A DNA stretch of 64,000 nucleotides from JANQPX01 sp050633905. GTDB lineage: Bacteria > Pseudomonadota > Alphaproteobacteria > Geminicoccales > Geminicoccaceae. The position numbers were made by a program, and so were the translations under genes. The stretch lies in assembly GCA_050633905.1 (NCBI GenBank), contig JBOEHJ010000006.1:38581-102580 (forward strand), in the 5' to 3' direction. Shown in pieces: positions 25,613 through 34,178 of this stretch. The notes under the pieces are model-generated. The model was not told where the DNA came from and ran no database searches. It was given only the letters and a program-made list of their open reading frames with translations. Numbering within the stretch: position 1 is the stretch's first letter; every line of letters starts with the position of its first letter.

Positions 25613-26671
25613 TCAACCTCGATAGCTTCCGGTGGCGCCTTTTGCGCTCCACGGCTTATACTTAACTAAAATCCCAAACCCTGACGTCATTCCGGGTGTG
25701 ATTTTCTTCATGCAAGCGCGAACAAGGGCAAGCGTCATACGATAGGCTGCGTAGAAATCAACAGCTCCGCGCGGATGCCCTTGTCCATATCTCCATTCAC
25801 TTATGTCGTCGAAACGCGGCCAAGCGGACAAGAGGTTGGAATCAAATACAACCCCATGCTTGCTCGCCTTTTCAAGAAGCTCACCGAGGAAATGGATTTT
25901 CGGCTGTTTTCCTGTTTCTTTTCGTATCACAGCCTTGAGCGCAGCCTCGTTGGCCATCTGCAAGTCAAACCATGCAGGCCCAAGCTCAGGAGTACGCTGA
26001 GAAACCAAACGCTCCGCGGCCTGTGTGAGATATGTCAACGTTGACTGAATTAACTTTTGAACTTCGTGGTCGCCGTCCGAATGGAAAGTTACCCGCCGGA
26101 ACTCGACATATCGCAAAGTCTCCGCGACGTTGGCTACCTCGGCGACGACTTCGTCGCGGGCACTGTCATCGAGTTTTGAAAGATCTGGGCCGTTGATGAT
26201 CCAAGAAGCAGCCTCTTCACCCTCACCAAGCCCTTCCTCGAAGTACATCCACGCCTGTTCGCCTTCCTCCTCCACCTTCATTCGGTTGGCAGGGCCCGAA
26301 ATCAAGAACGGAGCGCCGCGAACCATTACTGCACCAATGAGTGGTGCAGTGCCTTTTGCTGTCATGGCAGCAGCACCGTATTTATCTGAGTACCAAAATT
26401 CTACTGCATCATAGAGAACGCGAAACCAAATCGTCTCAGCGTGCTCGCCGATACTACCTTGGTTGCTCAGACGTTCCTCCCCTGCTTTGACCTCGATTAC
26501 TTCCTCGCGAATTGACATCATCAGAGCTTGCAAGGGCCGCTGTGGCAACGCCAGCCCTTGCTCTGACAAACTGGCATCGAAAAGCTCAAGCCAGTGATCC
26601 ATCGCCGTCGCCAATTCGCGGCTCTGCTTAAGGCCGAAATCTTCTTCTGCTGACACGGGGTTCTCCGTCAT
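25613..26671 (-). CDS. defence-operon protein with a HEPN-like C-terminal domain
   Basis: 352 acidic residues. The N-terminal ~200 residues are not recognised. The C-terminal ~150 residues are helical and read like a HEPN-type domain: WFDLQMANEAALKAVIRKE, KIHFLGELLEKASKHG, DDISEWRYGQGH, and YAAYRMTLALVRACMK. RYGQGH fits the Rx4-6H motif of HEPN ribonucleases. The ATG overlaps the methyltransferase stop (ATGA). If HEPN is correct, an RNase or nucleotide-transfer target role is possible. Domain call is inference from pattern. Confidence 0.6.
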   Translation of the reverse strand: MTENPVSAEEDFGLKQSRELATAMDHWLELFDASLSEQGLALPQRPLQALMMSIREEVIEVKAGEERLSNQGSIGEHAETIWFRVLYDAVEFWYSDKYGAAAMTAKGTAPLIGAVMVRGAPFLISGPANRMKVEEEGEQAWMYFEEGLGEGEEAASWIINGPDLSKLDDSARDEVVAEVANVAETLRYVEFRRVTFHSDGDHEVQKLIQSTLTYLTQAAERLVSQRTPELGPAWFDLQMANEAALKAVIRKETGKQPKIHFLGELLEKASKHGVVFDSNLLSAWPRFDDISEWRYGQGHPRGAVDFYAAYRMTLALVRACMKKITPGMTSGFGILVKYKPWSAKGATGSYRG

Positions 26672-29418
26672 ACCGCCACCTTCGTCGTCATCTTCGTGTA
26701 CATCTCGAACAGCTTTTCCAGCCGTTCGGTATCGTTGCGGAAGCGACGGCCGATGTAGATGCGTTCCAGCACCTCGTCGTTGTGGTCATGCGCGGCGCGA
26801 AGGTTGGCGGGCATTTTCTCGGGGTCGTAGAGGTCGGCGATGGTGGCGGGGAAATGCGCCTCGCGCGCCAGAAGGATGCCCTCCGCCGCCGCTGTCAGGT
26901 CGGCGCGGTTCTTTTCGGTTAGTTTGGGGACGGGGAAGGTGTTCCAGCCCATGGTGTTGGAGTAGCGATAGCGAGTTTCCAGCTTCCCACAGACCGTGGC
27001 GATCCAGACCAGATGGAGCCGCGAGGCGATCAGGGCCATGTTCCAGAGCGGGGCGTCGTAGAGGGCGAAAGCAAGGTTTGAAACGATTGACCGCTCAGGG
27101 AGTAGGCCGATTGGTAGATAATCTCGGCTCTCTGAACTGACCTGTGGAACGATGTATGTGATACGTTCTGCAACGGACTGTATCTGACGAAACCGATGGG
27201 GAAATGCTGCCGCAGGCCGAGTTTCCGCAGCCTTGCTGTTTGAGCGAAACTCACGAACTTTCTGAATTCGCTCGCGTATTGGTCGTATTTCTTCTGCTAT
27301 GGTCCGCTCGTCGTCTTCGATCCAGATGCAGTAACGTTCGAGACCTCTGATAAACTCTGCCGCGCCGTAGTATCGGCGAATGAACTGCTCAGCGTTTGGA
27401 TAGGTCAAAACCAACTCTTGTCGCTCGTCTGATGAGAGAACCAAATTGCCGTCATCGGTCGGCTTATTTCCCCAAACCATGTAGCCACGATCACTTGGCG
27501 AGCGTGATTTACCGTCCACGATAACTGTTGGCGCTGCCACCAAATAGGCGTTGATGTTTTCCGCTTCCTTCACAACGGACCCGCCATCATCTGCCAGCGT
27601 GAACAGCTTGCGCATCGGCGCTGCATGGTTGGAGATTGCCACAATCGCAACCGTCACACCCGCATTATGGCTGGCAAGGTTCGCCCATTTGAAACTGGTA
27701 TGAGCAAAGGCGATCTCGTGCCCTGTCTTGAAAATCAGCGGCCAGAGGATCGGCACCTGCTGCCCCTGACAAATCGAGTTGGTGGACACGAATGCCGAAA
27801 CGGTGGGCGTGTGCAGCCCGTAATCGGCGGCCTTCATGAACCAGCCCGCGACATAGTCGAGCGACTTCCAGCTTTTCGTGCGCCCGTCGAAAATGCGCTG
27901 CAAATCCTCTTTCTGTTCGGTGCTTTGCCACGTTGACCCGAGATAAGGCGGGTTCCCGCAGATATAGGTCTCGCCCCCTTCATTCGCGAAGTCGATCTGC
28001 GCCTGATCCAGCGGCGACATGAACAGGTCATCGGCCTGAAACTTCACCCCCGTCCCCGTGGGCGGGCAGACCGACAGCCAGTCTAGCCGCAGGGCGTTGC
28101 CGCAGGTGATCCAGTTCTGCGCATCCAGCGGCAGGAACTCGGCCAGCGCCTCTTTCTGGCCGCGATAGGTCACGTCGCATTGGTATTCCGCGACGATCAG
28201 CGCCAGCCGCGCGATCTCGGCCGAGAAATCCCGCAGCTCGATCCCGCGATAGTTGGTCAGGGGAATGTCGGTACGCCGCAGCGGCTCGCCCCGGCGCTTG
28301 TTGATCTCATACTCGATGGCGCGCATTTCCTTGTAGGCGATGACAAGGAAGTTGCCCGACCCGCAGGCGGGATCGAAGACGCGGATCTTGGCCATCCGGG
28401 CGCGCAGATTGGCCAGCTTGCGCGCGTTGTCGCCTGCCGCATCCAGCTCTGCCCGCAGGTCATCGAGGAAGAGCGGGTTCAGCACCTTCAGGATGTTCGG
28501 CACGGAGGTGTAGTGCATCCCGAGGACCGAGCGTTCCTCCTCATCCGCGACGGCCTGGATCATGGACCCGAAGATGTCGGGGTTGATCTGAGTCCAGTCG
28601 AGGCTGCCGATATGCGACAGGTAGCGCTGCGCGATCTTGGAAAAGCGCGGCACATCGGTGCTGCCCGAGAAGAGCCCGCCGTTCACATAGGGAAAGGCAT
28701 CGGCCCAGCGGGGCAGCTTGGCCTCGGCCCGTTTGGGGATGGCGGTGTTCATCGCACGGAAGATCTCGCCGATGACTTCGTGCGTGTTCGACCCGTCGCG
28801 GTTCGCCATCTGGTCGATGGTCGCGGTGAACAGGTTGTCGCTGACGAAGATGTCGGTGTCTTCGGCGAAGAAGCAGAAGATCAGCCGCGCCATAAAGTGG
28901 TTCATGTCATGGCGTTTTTCGGCGCTGCCCCAATCGGGGTTGTCCTTGATCAGCTCGACATAGAGCCGGTTGAGGCGGCTGGTCGCCCGGATGTCAAAGG
29001 CGCTTTCGCGGATCTGCTTGACGGTGGAGATACCGGCGAGCGGCAGGAAGAAGCCGAAATGGTCGGGGAAATCGGTGTAGCGGCAGGCGATGGTCTCGCC
29101 AGTGGTGATATCTTCGGCTTCCAGATCAATGCCATCGGTAGCGAGGATGAACTTGGCCTTAGCGCGGGTGGTGGTTGGGCTGTCGCGCAAGGCGGTGAGC
29201 GTTGCCGCGATATCGCCCGGCGCACAGGTCGCAAGGTGGATGTTGTTGGTCTGCAGGACGCCGCCGAGGTCGGACTTGTTCGACGCGCCGGTGCGCAGCC
29301 GCTTGATGGTCGTGTCCTTGTTGCCGAAGGCCATGAGGAAGGCATATGGGAACTCGGCAGCATCAAAGGGCTGCTCGGCGAGTTCGGAAACAGCTTGTTC
29401 GATTTCAACGGCGTTCAT
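26668..29418 (-). CDS. MmeI-like N6-adenine DNA methyltransferase
   Basis: 916 residues from the ATG at 29418, which overlaps the toxin stop (ATGA). SAM-binding motif I is VFDPACGSGNFLV, the catalytic motif IV is ICGNPPYLGS (NPPY), and the target-recognition and C-terminal part follow (TMGWNTFPVPKLTEKNR). The N-terminal region (FPYAFLMAFGNKDTTIKRLR) and central spacer match the architecture of MmeI/type IIL enzymes. No clear PD-(D/E)xK motif could be read in the N-terminus, so cutting may be done by the separate nuclease. It would mark self DNA for the helicase-nuclease pair. Confidence 0.9.
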   Translation of the reverse strand: MNAVEIEQAVSELAEQPFDAAEFPYAFLMAFGNKDTTIKRLRTGASNKSDLGGVLQTNNIHLATCAPGDIAATLTALRDSPTTTRAKAKFILATDGIDLEAEDITTGETIACRYTDFPDHFGFFLPLAGISTVKQIRESAFDIRATSRLNRLYVELIKDNPDWGSAEKRHDMNHFMARLIFCFFAEDTDIFVSDNLFTATIDQMANRDGSNTHEVIGEIFRAMNTAIPKRAEAKLPRWADAFPYVNGGLFSGSTDVPRFSKIAQRYLSHIGSLDWTQINPDIFGSMIQAVADEEERSVLGMHYTSVPNILKVLNPLFLDDLRAELDAAGDNARKLANLRARMAKIRVFDPACGSGNFLVIAYKEMRAIEYEINKRRGEPLRRTDIPLTNYRGIELRDFSAEIARLALIVAEYQCDVTYRGQKEALAEFLPLDAQNWITCGNALRLDWLSVCPPTGTGVKFQADDLFMSPLDQAQIDFANEGGETYICGNPPYLGSTWQSTEQKEDLQRIFDGRTKSWKSLDYVAGWFMKAADYGLHTPTVSAFVSTNSICQGQQVPILWPLIFKTGHEIAFAHTSFKWANLASHNAGVTVAIVAISNHAAPMRKLFTLADDGGSVVKEAENINAYLVAAPTVIVDGKSRSPSDRGYMVWGNKPTDDGNLVLSSDERQELVLTYPNAEQFIRRYYGAAEFIRGLERYCIWIEDDERTIAEEIRPIRERIQKVREFRSNSKAAETRPAAAFPHRFRQIQSVAERITYIVPQVSSESRDYLPIGLLPERSIVSNLAFALYDAPLWNMALIASRLHLVWIATVCGKLETRYRYSNTMGWNTFPVPKLTEKNRADLTAAAEGILLAREAHFPATIADLYDPEKMPANLRAAHDHNDEVLERIYIGRRFRNDTERLEKLFEMYTKMTTKVAV

Positions 29419-29837
29419 GCGGCTGTCCAGGGGTTGATCAGGTCGATCTCGCAACCCTCGAAGTCAGGCGTATTGCGCGTGGCGACGGTGGCGCCGCAGG
29501 CGTGGGCAATGGAAGCGATCTGGCAATCGGCCTGAGCGATCGGTCGCCCGGCGGACCGTCGTGCCGCTGCTATGGTAGCGAAGGACTGCGCGGCGTTGCT
29601 GTCGAAGGGCAGAATGCGCCCGGCCAGGTCTTCGCGCAGGATGCGGTCCACGGCGTCAACCAGCGCGGCGCGGTGCTTGCCGTTCCCCATGATTGCGAGG
29701 CCAAAGCGCAGTTCCGCCTCCGATATCGAGGTCAGGTAAACGTTGAGCCCTTCCTGAGCCGACAACCAGTGTTCGACCTTGGGCTCCGGGGCCGGGCGCA
29801 AAAGCTCGGAGATGACATTCGTGTCGAGGATGATCAT
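29415..29837 (-). CDS. vapC: PIN-domain toxin (VapC/FitB type)
   Basis: 140 residues. PIN acidic residues are visible: IILDTNVISELLR at the start, SEAELRFGL near 40, and QADCQIASIAHACGATVATRNTPDFEG at the C-terminus. This is the FitB-like subgroup of VapC ribonucleases. It lies 3 bases after the antitoxin gene and overlaps the methyltransferase start by 4 bases. So the toxin is translationally tied both to its antitoxin and to the restriction-like operon. Confidence 0.9.
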   Translation of the reverse strand: MIILDTNVISELLRPAPEPKVEHWLSAQEGLNVYLTSISEAELRFGLAIMGNGKHRAALVDAVDRILREDLAGRILPFDSNAAQSFATIAAARRSAGRPIAQADCQIASIAHACGATVATRNTPDFEGCEIDLINPWTAA

Positions 29838-29840
29838 GCG

Positions 29841-30089
29841 TCAGGCCCGGTCGAACGCGGGTGGTTCACGCATGGCCTCACGCTGCGGAAGGTCCAGATC
29901 AACGCCGCCCAGAGGCGCGACCCGCGCACGTATCGCCGCGGCAAGATCGTGGGAGGGCTTCGCTTCGCCGACGACGTGGCGCAAGATCTCGCGCGCCTCC
30001 TCTTCCATTGAACGGCCATGTTCGGCTGCGCGGATGCGAAGGCGGCGCTTCACGTCATCGTCAAGGTTCCGGATGGTAATGCTTGCCAT
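29841..30089 (-). CDS. vapB: FitA/VapB-type ribbon-helix-helix antitoxin
   Basis: 82 residues. MASITIRNLDDDVKRRLRIR is the RHH strand and helix typical of FitA antitoxins, and the C-terminal tail should wrap the PIN toxin. AGGAGG stands 5 bases before the ATG. As first gene of the operon it probably represses the promoter at 30107-30135 through the palindrome there, together with the toxin. Confidence 0.88.
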   Translation of the reverse strand: MASITIRNLDDDVKRRLRIRAAEHGRSMEEEAREILRHVVGEAKPSHDLAAAIRARVAPLGGVDLDLPQREAMREPPAFDRA

Positions 30090-30106
30090 GATGTCCTCCT
30101 GAGAGG

Positions 30107-30135
30107 AGTGTAATCATCGCAATCAATGCGATCAA
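30107..30135 (-). promoter_or_regulatory. promoter and operator of the antitoxin-defence operon
   Basis: On the minus strand TTGATC (30130-30135) and TACACT (30107-30112) are 17 bases apart, a fair sigma-70 match. An inverted repeat with 6-bp arms, atcgca-N5-tgcgat, at 30116-30132 fills the spacer and touches the -35 box. This is a classic position for an RHH antitoxin operator. The start codon is 18 bases beyond the -10 box. Confidence 0.5.
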
Positions 30136-30215
30136 GCGCAAACGCGTTCATGTTGTGACAAGACGGGAGAGGTTACCGTCCGATAGTGCTCAATGCGCAC
30201 CCTTCCAAACATCCC

Positions 30216-31226
30216 TCAGCTGGTCACTTCTGATTTTAAGATACCAGGCACCCACACCTGTTCGACCCCACGTCTTCCGTCTTTCCGACCAAGCTGCACC
30301 ACGACATCGATGCTGGAGGCGGCATAGCGCCTTACCTCCTCAAAACTCATATTGATGCCCACCGACATGACCATGAGGGCAAGGCGGTCGAGCGCCTTCT
30401 GCGCGGTATCGGCGTGAATTGTGGTGAAAGAGCCTGAATGGCCGGTGTTGATCGCGTCGAGGAAGGTCTTGCACTCATCGCCGCGCAATTCGCCAAGAAT
30501 TATCCGGTCAGGACGCATGCGCAAAGAGGTCTCCAGCAATTTGGCCGCGGTGCGTTCACTTGAGGGGATACGGTCAGCCTTGAGCATCGCGCGATTGGGC
30601 TGTGGAGGAAAGAGCTCGAATGCGTCCTCGATGGTCACGATACGTTCCGCCTCGGTCACCAGCGCGAGAAGTGCCCGGGCAAAAGTCGTTTTGCCCGTGG
30701 ACGTCCCGCCGCTGATCATGATGTTCAACCGCTCATCGATGCAGAGTTTCATGGCGGCTCGAATATCCCCCGCCTGCGTCAGTGCGATCACCCGTTCGGC
30801 TTTTGCCTGTCGTTCGGCATCCAAATCCACCAGTGCACCGTGCAACAGACCGATGTCGCCCAAGGTGAGTTGGTCTTCACTGTAGCGGCGCAAGGTGATC
30901 GACGGCCCGCCATCCACGACCGGTGGATAGACGACCTGTGCCCGGATCGGCTTGCCGTTCATCTCGATCTTGCCGGAGACGAGCGGCTTTTTCTCGCTGA
31001 TCTGTCCGTGGGTGGCGCTGGCAATGGATGTTGCAAGGTCCCGAGCTTGGGAAGGGGAGAAAAACACACCTTCGAGGCCGACCATATGCTCAGCCCCCCG
31101 GGTTTCCACCCAGACCTTTCCATCGGGATTGACCGCTATTTCGACCACGCAGGGATCGGCGATCGGTGCAGCCAGAGGTTTTAGATAGGTCGAAAGAAAA
31201 CTGGTCTTTTCTGCCGACGGGTTCAT
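30216..31226 (-). CDS. virB11: VirB11 secretion ATPase
   Basis: 336 residues from the ATG at 31226, the usual VirB11 length; a TTG at 31340 would add 38 residues of unconserved sequence. Walker A is GGTSTGKTTFARAL, the Asp box IVTIEDAFEL and the His box GHSGSFTTIHADT are present. It forms the hexameric ATPase at the base of the channel. It is the last gene of the virB operon and is separated from virB10 by 110 bases with a long inverted repeat. Confidence 0.93.
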   Translation of the reverse strand: MNPSAEKTSFLSTYLKPLAAPIADPCVVEIAVNPDGKVWVETRGAEHMVGLEGVFFSPSQARDLATSIASATHGQISEKKPLVSGKIEMNGKPIRAQVVYPPVVDGGPSITLRRYSEDQLTLGDIGLLHGALVDLDAERQAKAERVIALTQAGDIRAAMKLCIDERLNIMISGGTSTGKTTFARALLALVTEAERIVTIEDAFELFPPQPNRAMLKADRIPSSERTAAKLLETSLRMRPDRIILGELRGDECKTFLDAINTGHSGSFTTIHADTAQKALDRLALMVMSVGINMSFEEVRRYAASSIDVVVQLGRKDGRRGVEQVWVPGILKSEVTS

Positions 31227-31238
31227 GGCTGGCCGCCT

Positions 31239-31336
31239 GTGCGTTTCAGGTTTGTGTTGTTTTGAGACACGCGGCCTCTCCCTTCGGTCGAACGCGTGTT
31301 TCGGCACATGATTATTTTGTCGAACCTGAAACGCAC
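31239..31336. repeat. 98-bp inverted-repeat element between virB10 and virB11
   Basis: Perfect 14-bp terminal arms, GTGCGTTTCAGGTT at 31239-31252 and its complement at 31323-31336. Inside, gagacacgcg and cgcgtgtttc pair with one mismatch, so the whole piece can fold into a long hairpin. All other virB genes nearly touch, so this is an exception. It may be a small inserted palindromic element or a stem that tunes virB11 level. Confidence 0.6.
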
Positions 31337-32794
31337 TCAATAGAACTCGAGATCACGGTCGACGATCACACTGATCGCAGCACCTGGCTGGACCGAGATA
31401 ACCGGAGGCAGGGTGGCATATTCGCCGATCACCGCATTGGTGGCCTGCGAAAAACTGCCCGCGACATCCTCGGCAATTTCTGATCCGGTCTCGGAGCTGG
31501 CCTCGGATGCGGCGATTGCCGGTCCTGCGCCGATGATCGAGAGCAATGCAGCTGTGCCAAAGCGCAGCCCAAAGCGGGAGTTCACGGAGCCCGTCACGCC
31601 CGAGCGGCCCTGATCGTCCGCGCCAAATGCGGCGAGCTGAACCGATTGCCCCTCGGGTGTGACGATGCGTGACCAGCCAACCAGAATGCGGGCCTGGCCC
31701 AAAGAGACATTCGAATTGTAGGTCCCGAAGAGGCGGGAGCCTTCGGGAATGAGAACGCGGGACTGATCGAAACTCCAGACCGGGTAGTTCACGATGGCGG
31801 TAATCTGTCCGGGCAATGTGGATTCGATGGCGGTTTCCAGTGACGCTTGAATGAGCGTGCCCTGCAGAACCGTATTGGAAGGATTGGCGATTACCTCCGC
31901 TGTCGCGACTTGAACGGGCTGGGCACCGTCCAACACGAAGGCGCGCGCCGCCGCATCTCCGACCGCGGGCCCCCTCTCGGGGTCAGATGCCGGACTGCCC
32001 GTCTGTCCGCCCGCATCAAAGATCACCCCTTCGGACCGGATTTGTGTGTCGCGCAGCGCCGCCGCCTCGGCACGCCGACGGTCCAGTTCAGCCCGCCGCG
32101 CGGCTTCCTCGGCGGCGAGCTGATCCCGCTCGGTTTGCGCGCGTAGAGCGTCACTCATACCGTCATCAATCTGCTGTTGCAGGGCGTCGTTCTGGCGCTG
32201 CAGTCCGAGCATTTGCTCCATCAACTGCTCCATCCGGCCATCGGCAACACGCGCGCGTGCGGCAACCTCATCAGCGATACGCTTTTGCGCTTCAAGATCG
32301 GCTTCTGCCAACCGGGTGTCCATCTCGCTTTGCATCTGGGCGATGAGCGCCGTGTTCTGTTCCTGGACCGAGCGCAGCGCTTCGGCCAGCTCGGCGGAAT
32401 TGTCGGGGGCAGGGGCCTCGGCCAGTCTTGCCAACTGGGCTTGTAGGGCGACCACATCGCTCGCAAGCTTGGCGTTCTGCTCCTCGAGTGCCAAGCGCTG
32501 CGCCGCGAGTTCATCCTCGATTGGTCCGGGATCAAACCTCGGCTCCGATCTTTGTTCGGTCGGTTCCGCGTCGGTTGTCATGCGGCCAAACCCGTCACCG
32601 TCGACCTGATCCTGAAAGTCGTCAGCTTTCGATGTTTCAACGGCAGAAGTGATGCCGCTGCCTTGCACAAGCGGGTAGGCAATGATGGCGGTCCCTGCCA
32701 GAAGCAATGCACCCAAACCAAGCCTGAGCCCGAGAGATGCGCGCCGCTTGGGTGCGAAGCTGTATTCCTTTTCCCCTGTTTTCTCGTCGCTCAT
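31337..32794 (-). CDS. virB10: VirB10 core-complex protein
   Basis: 485 residues. A membrane segment at about 22-42 (LGLRLGLGALLLAGTAIIAY), a long Gln/Ala/Glu-rich coiled-coil at about 80-245 with a RRAELDRRRAEAAALRDT repeat, then the C-terminal TrbI/VirB10 beta-barrel domain (LPGQITAIVNYPVWSFDQSR, LIPEGSRLFGTYNSNV). It spans both membranes and links the ATPases with the outer-membrane pore. It follows virB9 by 2 bases. Confidence 0.93.
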   Translation of the reverse strand: MSDEKTGEKEYSFAPKRRASLGLRLGLGALLLAGTAIIAYPLVQGSGITSAVETSKADDFQDQVDGDGFGRMTTDAEPTEQRSEPRFDPGPIEDELAAQRLALEEQNAKLASDVVALQAQLARLAEAPAPDNSAELAEALRSVQEQNTALIAQMQSEMDTRLAEADLEAQKRIADEVAARARVADGRMEQLMEQMLGLQRQNDALQQQIDDGMSDALRAQTERDQLAAEEAARRAELDRRRAEAAALRDTQIRSEGVIFDAGGQTGSPASDPERGPAVGDAAARAFVLDGAQPVQVATAEVIANPSNTVLQGTLIQASLETAIESTLPGQITAIVNYPVWSFDQSRVLIPEGSRLFGTYNSNVSLGQARILVGWSRIVTPEGQSVQLAAFGADDQGRSGVTGSVNSRFGLRFGTAALLSIIGAGPAIAASEASSETGSEIAEDVAGSFSQATNAVIGEYATLPPVISVQPGAAISVIVDRDLEFY

Positions 32795-32796
32795 GA

Positions 32797-33528
32797 TCAG
32801 AACTCCCGTCCACGCAGGGCGGCCACGGCAGCAGCCTCGGTCGTGAACCCACCAGTTTCCCGGGTAATGCAGATATGATCGTCGCCCATGCGGATCGTGT
32901 ACGCATCCCGCACGCCGGTGACCCGCACGACCGCACCTTGCGTCTGGCTATTCTGGGTGATCTCGTAGCCTTGGGCGTTCAAGCCGAAGATCGAGGGCCG
33001 AACGCCTGGCCGGAATTCAAAGAAGGTCGAGCGCCCATCATTCCAGACCCGCACCGGGCGGATCGCACCGCTGCCCGCGAACTGATAGCCGGCATCTCGG
33101 CCTCCAGCCGCAAGCTGGCGCCCGGCGGGTCGCTCGTCGGGAAAGTTTACGACGACCCGGAAAGACTGTGTCCGCGAGCGTCCCTCTGTCAGATAGAAGG
33201 CGACAGCGCGGCGGTTGGTAAAGATCGTCAGGTTTGTCGCAGCCCGTGCCTCGACAGGCTTGATCGAGATCGTATTGCGGTTTGACAGAACCTCCACTTC
33301 ATAGGACGCGGAGTCACCGATCAGGACTTGATTGATCCGTTCGCCGGGACCGAGTTCGATTGACGTGTTTACCCGAAGGTGGGTGTCGATCCGGATCACA
33401 TCCGTGGGGTTGAAGGTCACGTGGCGAACGCGGGCGTCCTGCCCCATGGTGACCGGTGCGCGCTCGGCCAAGGCGGGCGTTCCGAGCAACCCGCCGACCG
33501 TTGCGATGGCAATTATGAAGGTTTTCAT
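32797..33528 (-). CDS. virB9: VirB9 outer-membrane core protein
   Basis: 243 residues with signal peptide MKTFIIAIATVGGLLGTPAL. The VirB9/CagX pattern is present: DVIRIDTHLRVNTSIELGPG near the N-terminus and DAGYQFAGSGAIRPVRVWND and GVRDAYTIRMGDDHICI at the C-terminus. It packs with VirB10 and a VirB7-type lipoprotein in the outer ring. Confidence 0.92.
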   Translation of the reverse strand: MKTFIIAIATVGGLLGTPALAERAPVTMGQDARVRHVTFNPTDVIRIDTHLRVNTSIELGPGERINQVLIGDSASYEVEVLSNRNTISIKPVEARAATNLTIFTNRRAVAFYLTEGRSRTQSFRVVVNFPDERPAGRQLAAGGRDAGYQFAGSGAIRPVRVWNDGRSTFFEFRPGVRPSIFGLNAQGYEITQNSQTQGAVVRVTGVRDAYTIRMGDDHICITRETGGFTTEAAAVAALRGREF

Positions 33529-33531
33529 GAA

Positions 33532-34176
33532 TTATTCTCGTGTCAGTGTTTCGGCATCGACCCGGTAAGCGGTCACCGAGAAGCCAAGGGGATTTTCCCA
33601 AACGCGTGTTAGGGAGCGTTCGCGGCGGGGGGCAAACTCAAACCCTACGGTGGCGATGAATGTTTGCGTGACCGGTGTCTGGTTGGGTCGGGTGAGACGT
33701 TTGTCGAACCGAATCTGAGCCACTTCATCCTGCAGGAAGGTGATCGCCCGCACGCGGACATCGACCTGCGCATTCGCGCCGTAGCTGCGCGGTGGATAAT
33801 TCTCGGACCCCGTGGTCCAGAGTTCTATCAGCGAGGCGCGGGCTGGCCCACTGGAGCGCCGCTGGACACTTTCGAGCCGTTCTTGAATGCCGTTCCTGAA
33901 ATAGCTTTCGCGGTCGCTGATATAACTGACAAGCAGGGATTCCTTGATCGCTTCCTCATCGGTGATACCGGTCGGCTGAACCTGGTAGATGCGCTCTGCT
34001 GCACCCGACGTGCTGTCGACGAGGACCGTAAACACTTCGGTTTCGCGCAGGGGCAACATAACCGTAATGGTCAGGGCCAACAGCACGGATACGGCGCAGG
34101 AACAGCCCGCAACGATCCATGCGGCGCGCGCTGCCCGGCGCGGGCCCATCACCAAATCGATATCGAAATCACTCAT
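33532..34176 (-). CDS. virB8: VirB8 inner-membrane assembly protein
   Basis: 214 residues. A short cytoplasmic start, a membrane helix at about 21-42 (VAGCSCAVSVLLALTITVML), then a periplasmic NTF2-like domain (YISDRESYFRNGIQERLE, QVDVRVRAITFLQDEVAQIR). Spacing of 3 bases to virB9 and 2 bases to virB6. It nucleates channel assembly. Confidence 0.9.
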   Translation of the reverse strand: MSDFDIDLVMGPRRAARAAWIVAGCSCAVSVLLALTITVMLPLRETEVFTVLVDSTSGAAERIYQVQPTGITDEEAIKESLLVSYISDRESYFRNGIQERLESVQRRSSGPARASLIELWTTGSENYPPRSYGANAQVDVRVRAITFLQDEVAQIRFDKRLTRPNQTPVTQTFIATVGFEFAPRRERSLTRVWENPLGFSVTAYRVDAETLTRE

Positions 34177-34178
34177 GA

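Noticed and set aside
28180..29535. 451-codon plus-strand frame opposite the methyltransferase
   Set aside because: It lies antisense to a gene with clear NPPY and SAM motifs, and its protein lacks any family signal.
20572..30089. DISARM or BREX as a name for the defence operon
   Set aside because: No DUF1998 (DrmB), PLD (DrmC), PglZ or BrxC/L-like protein is present. The helicase, methylase and AlbA_2 parts only loosely fit the Hma grouping, so no name is given.
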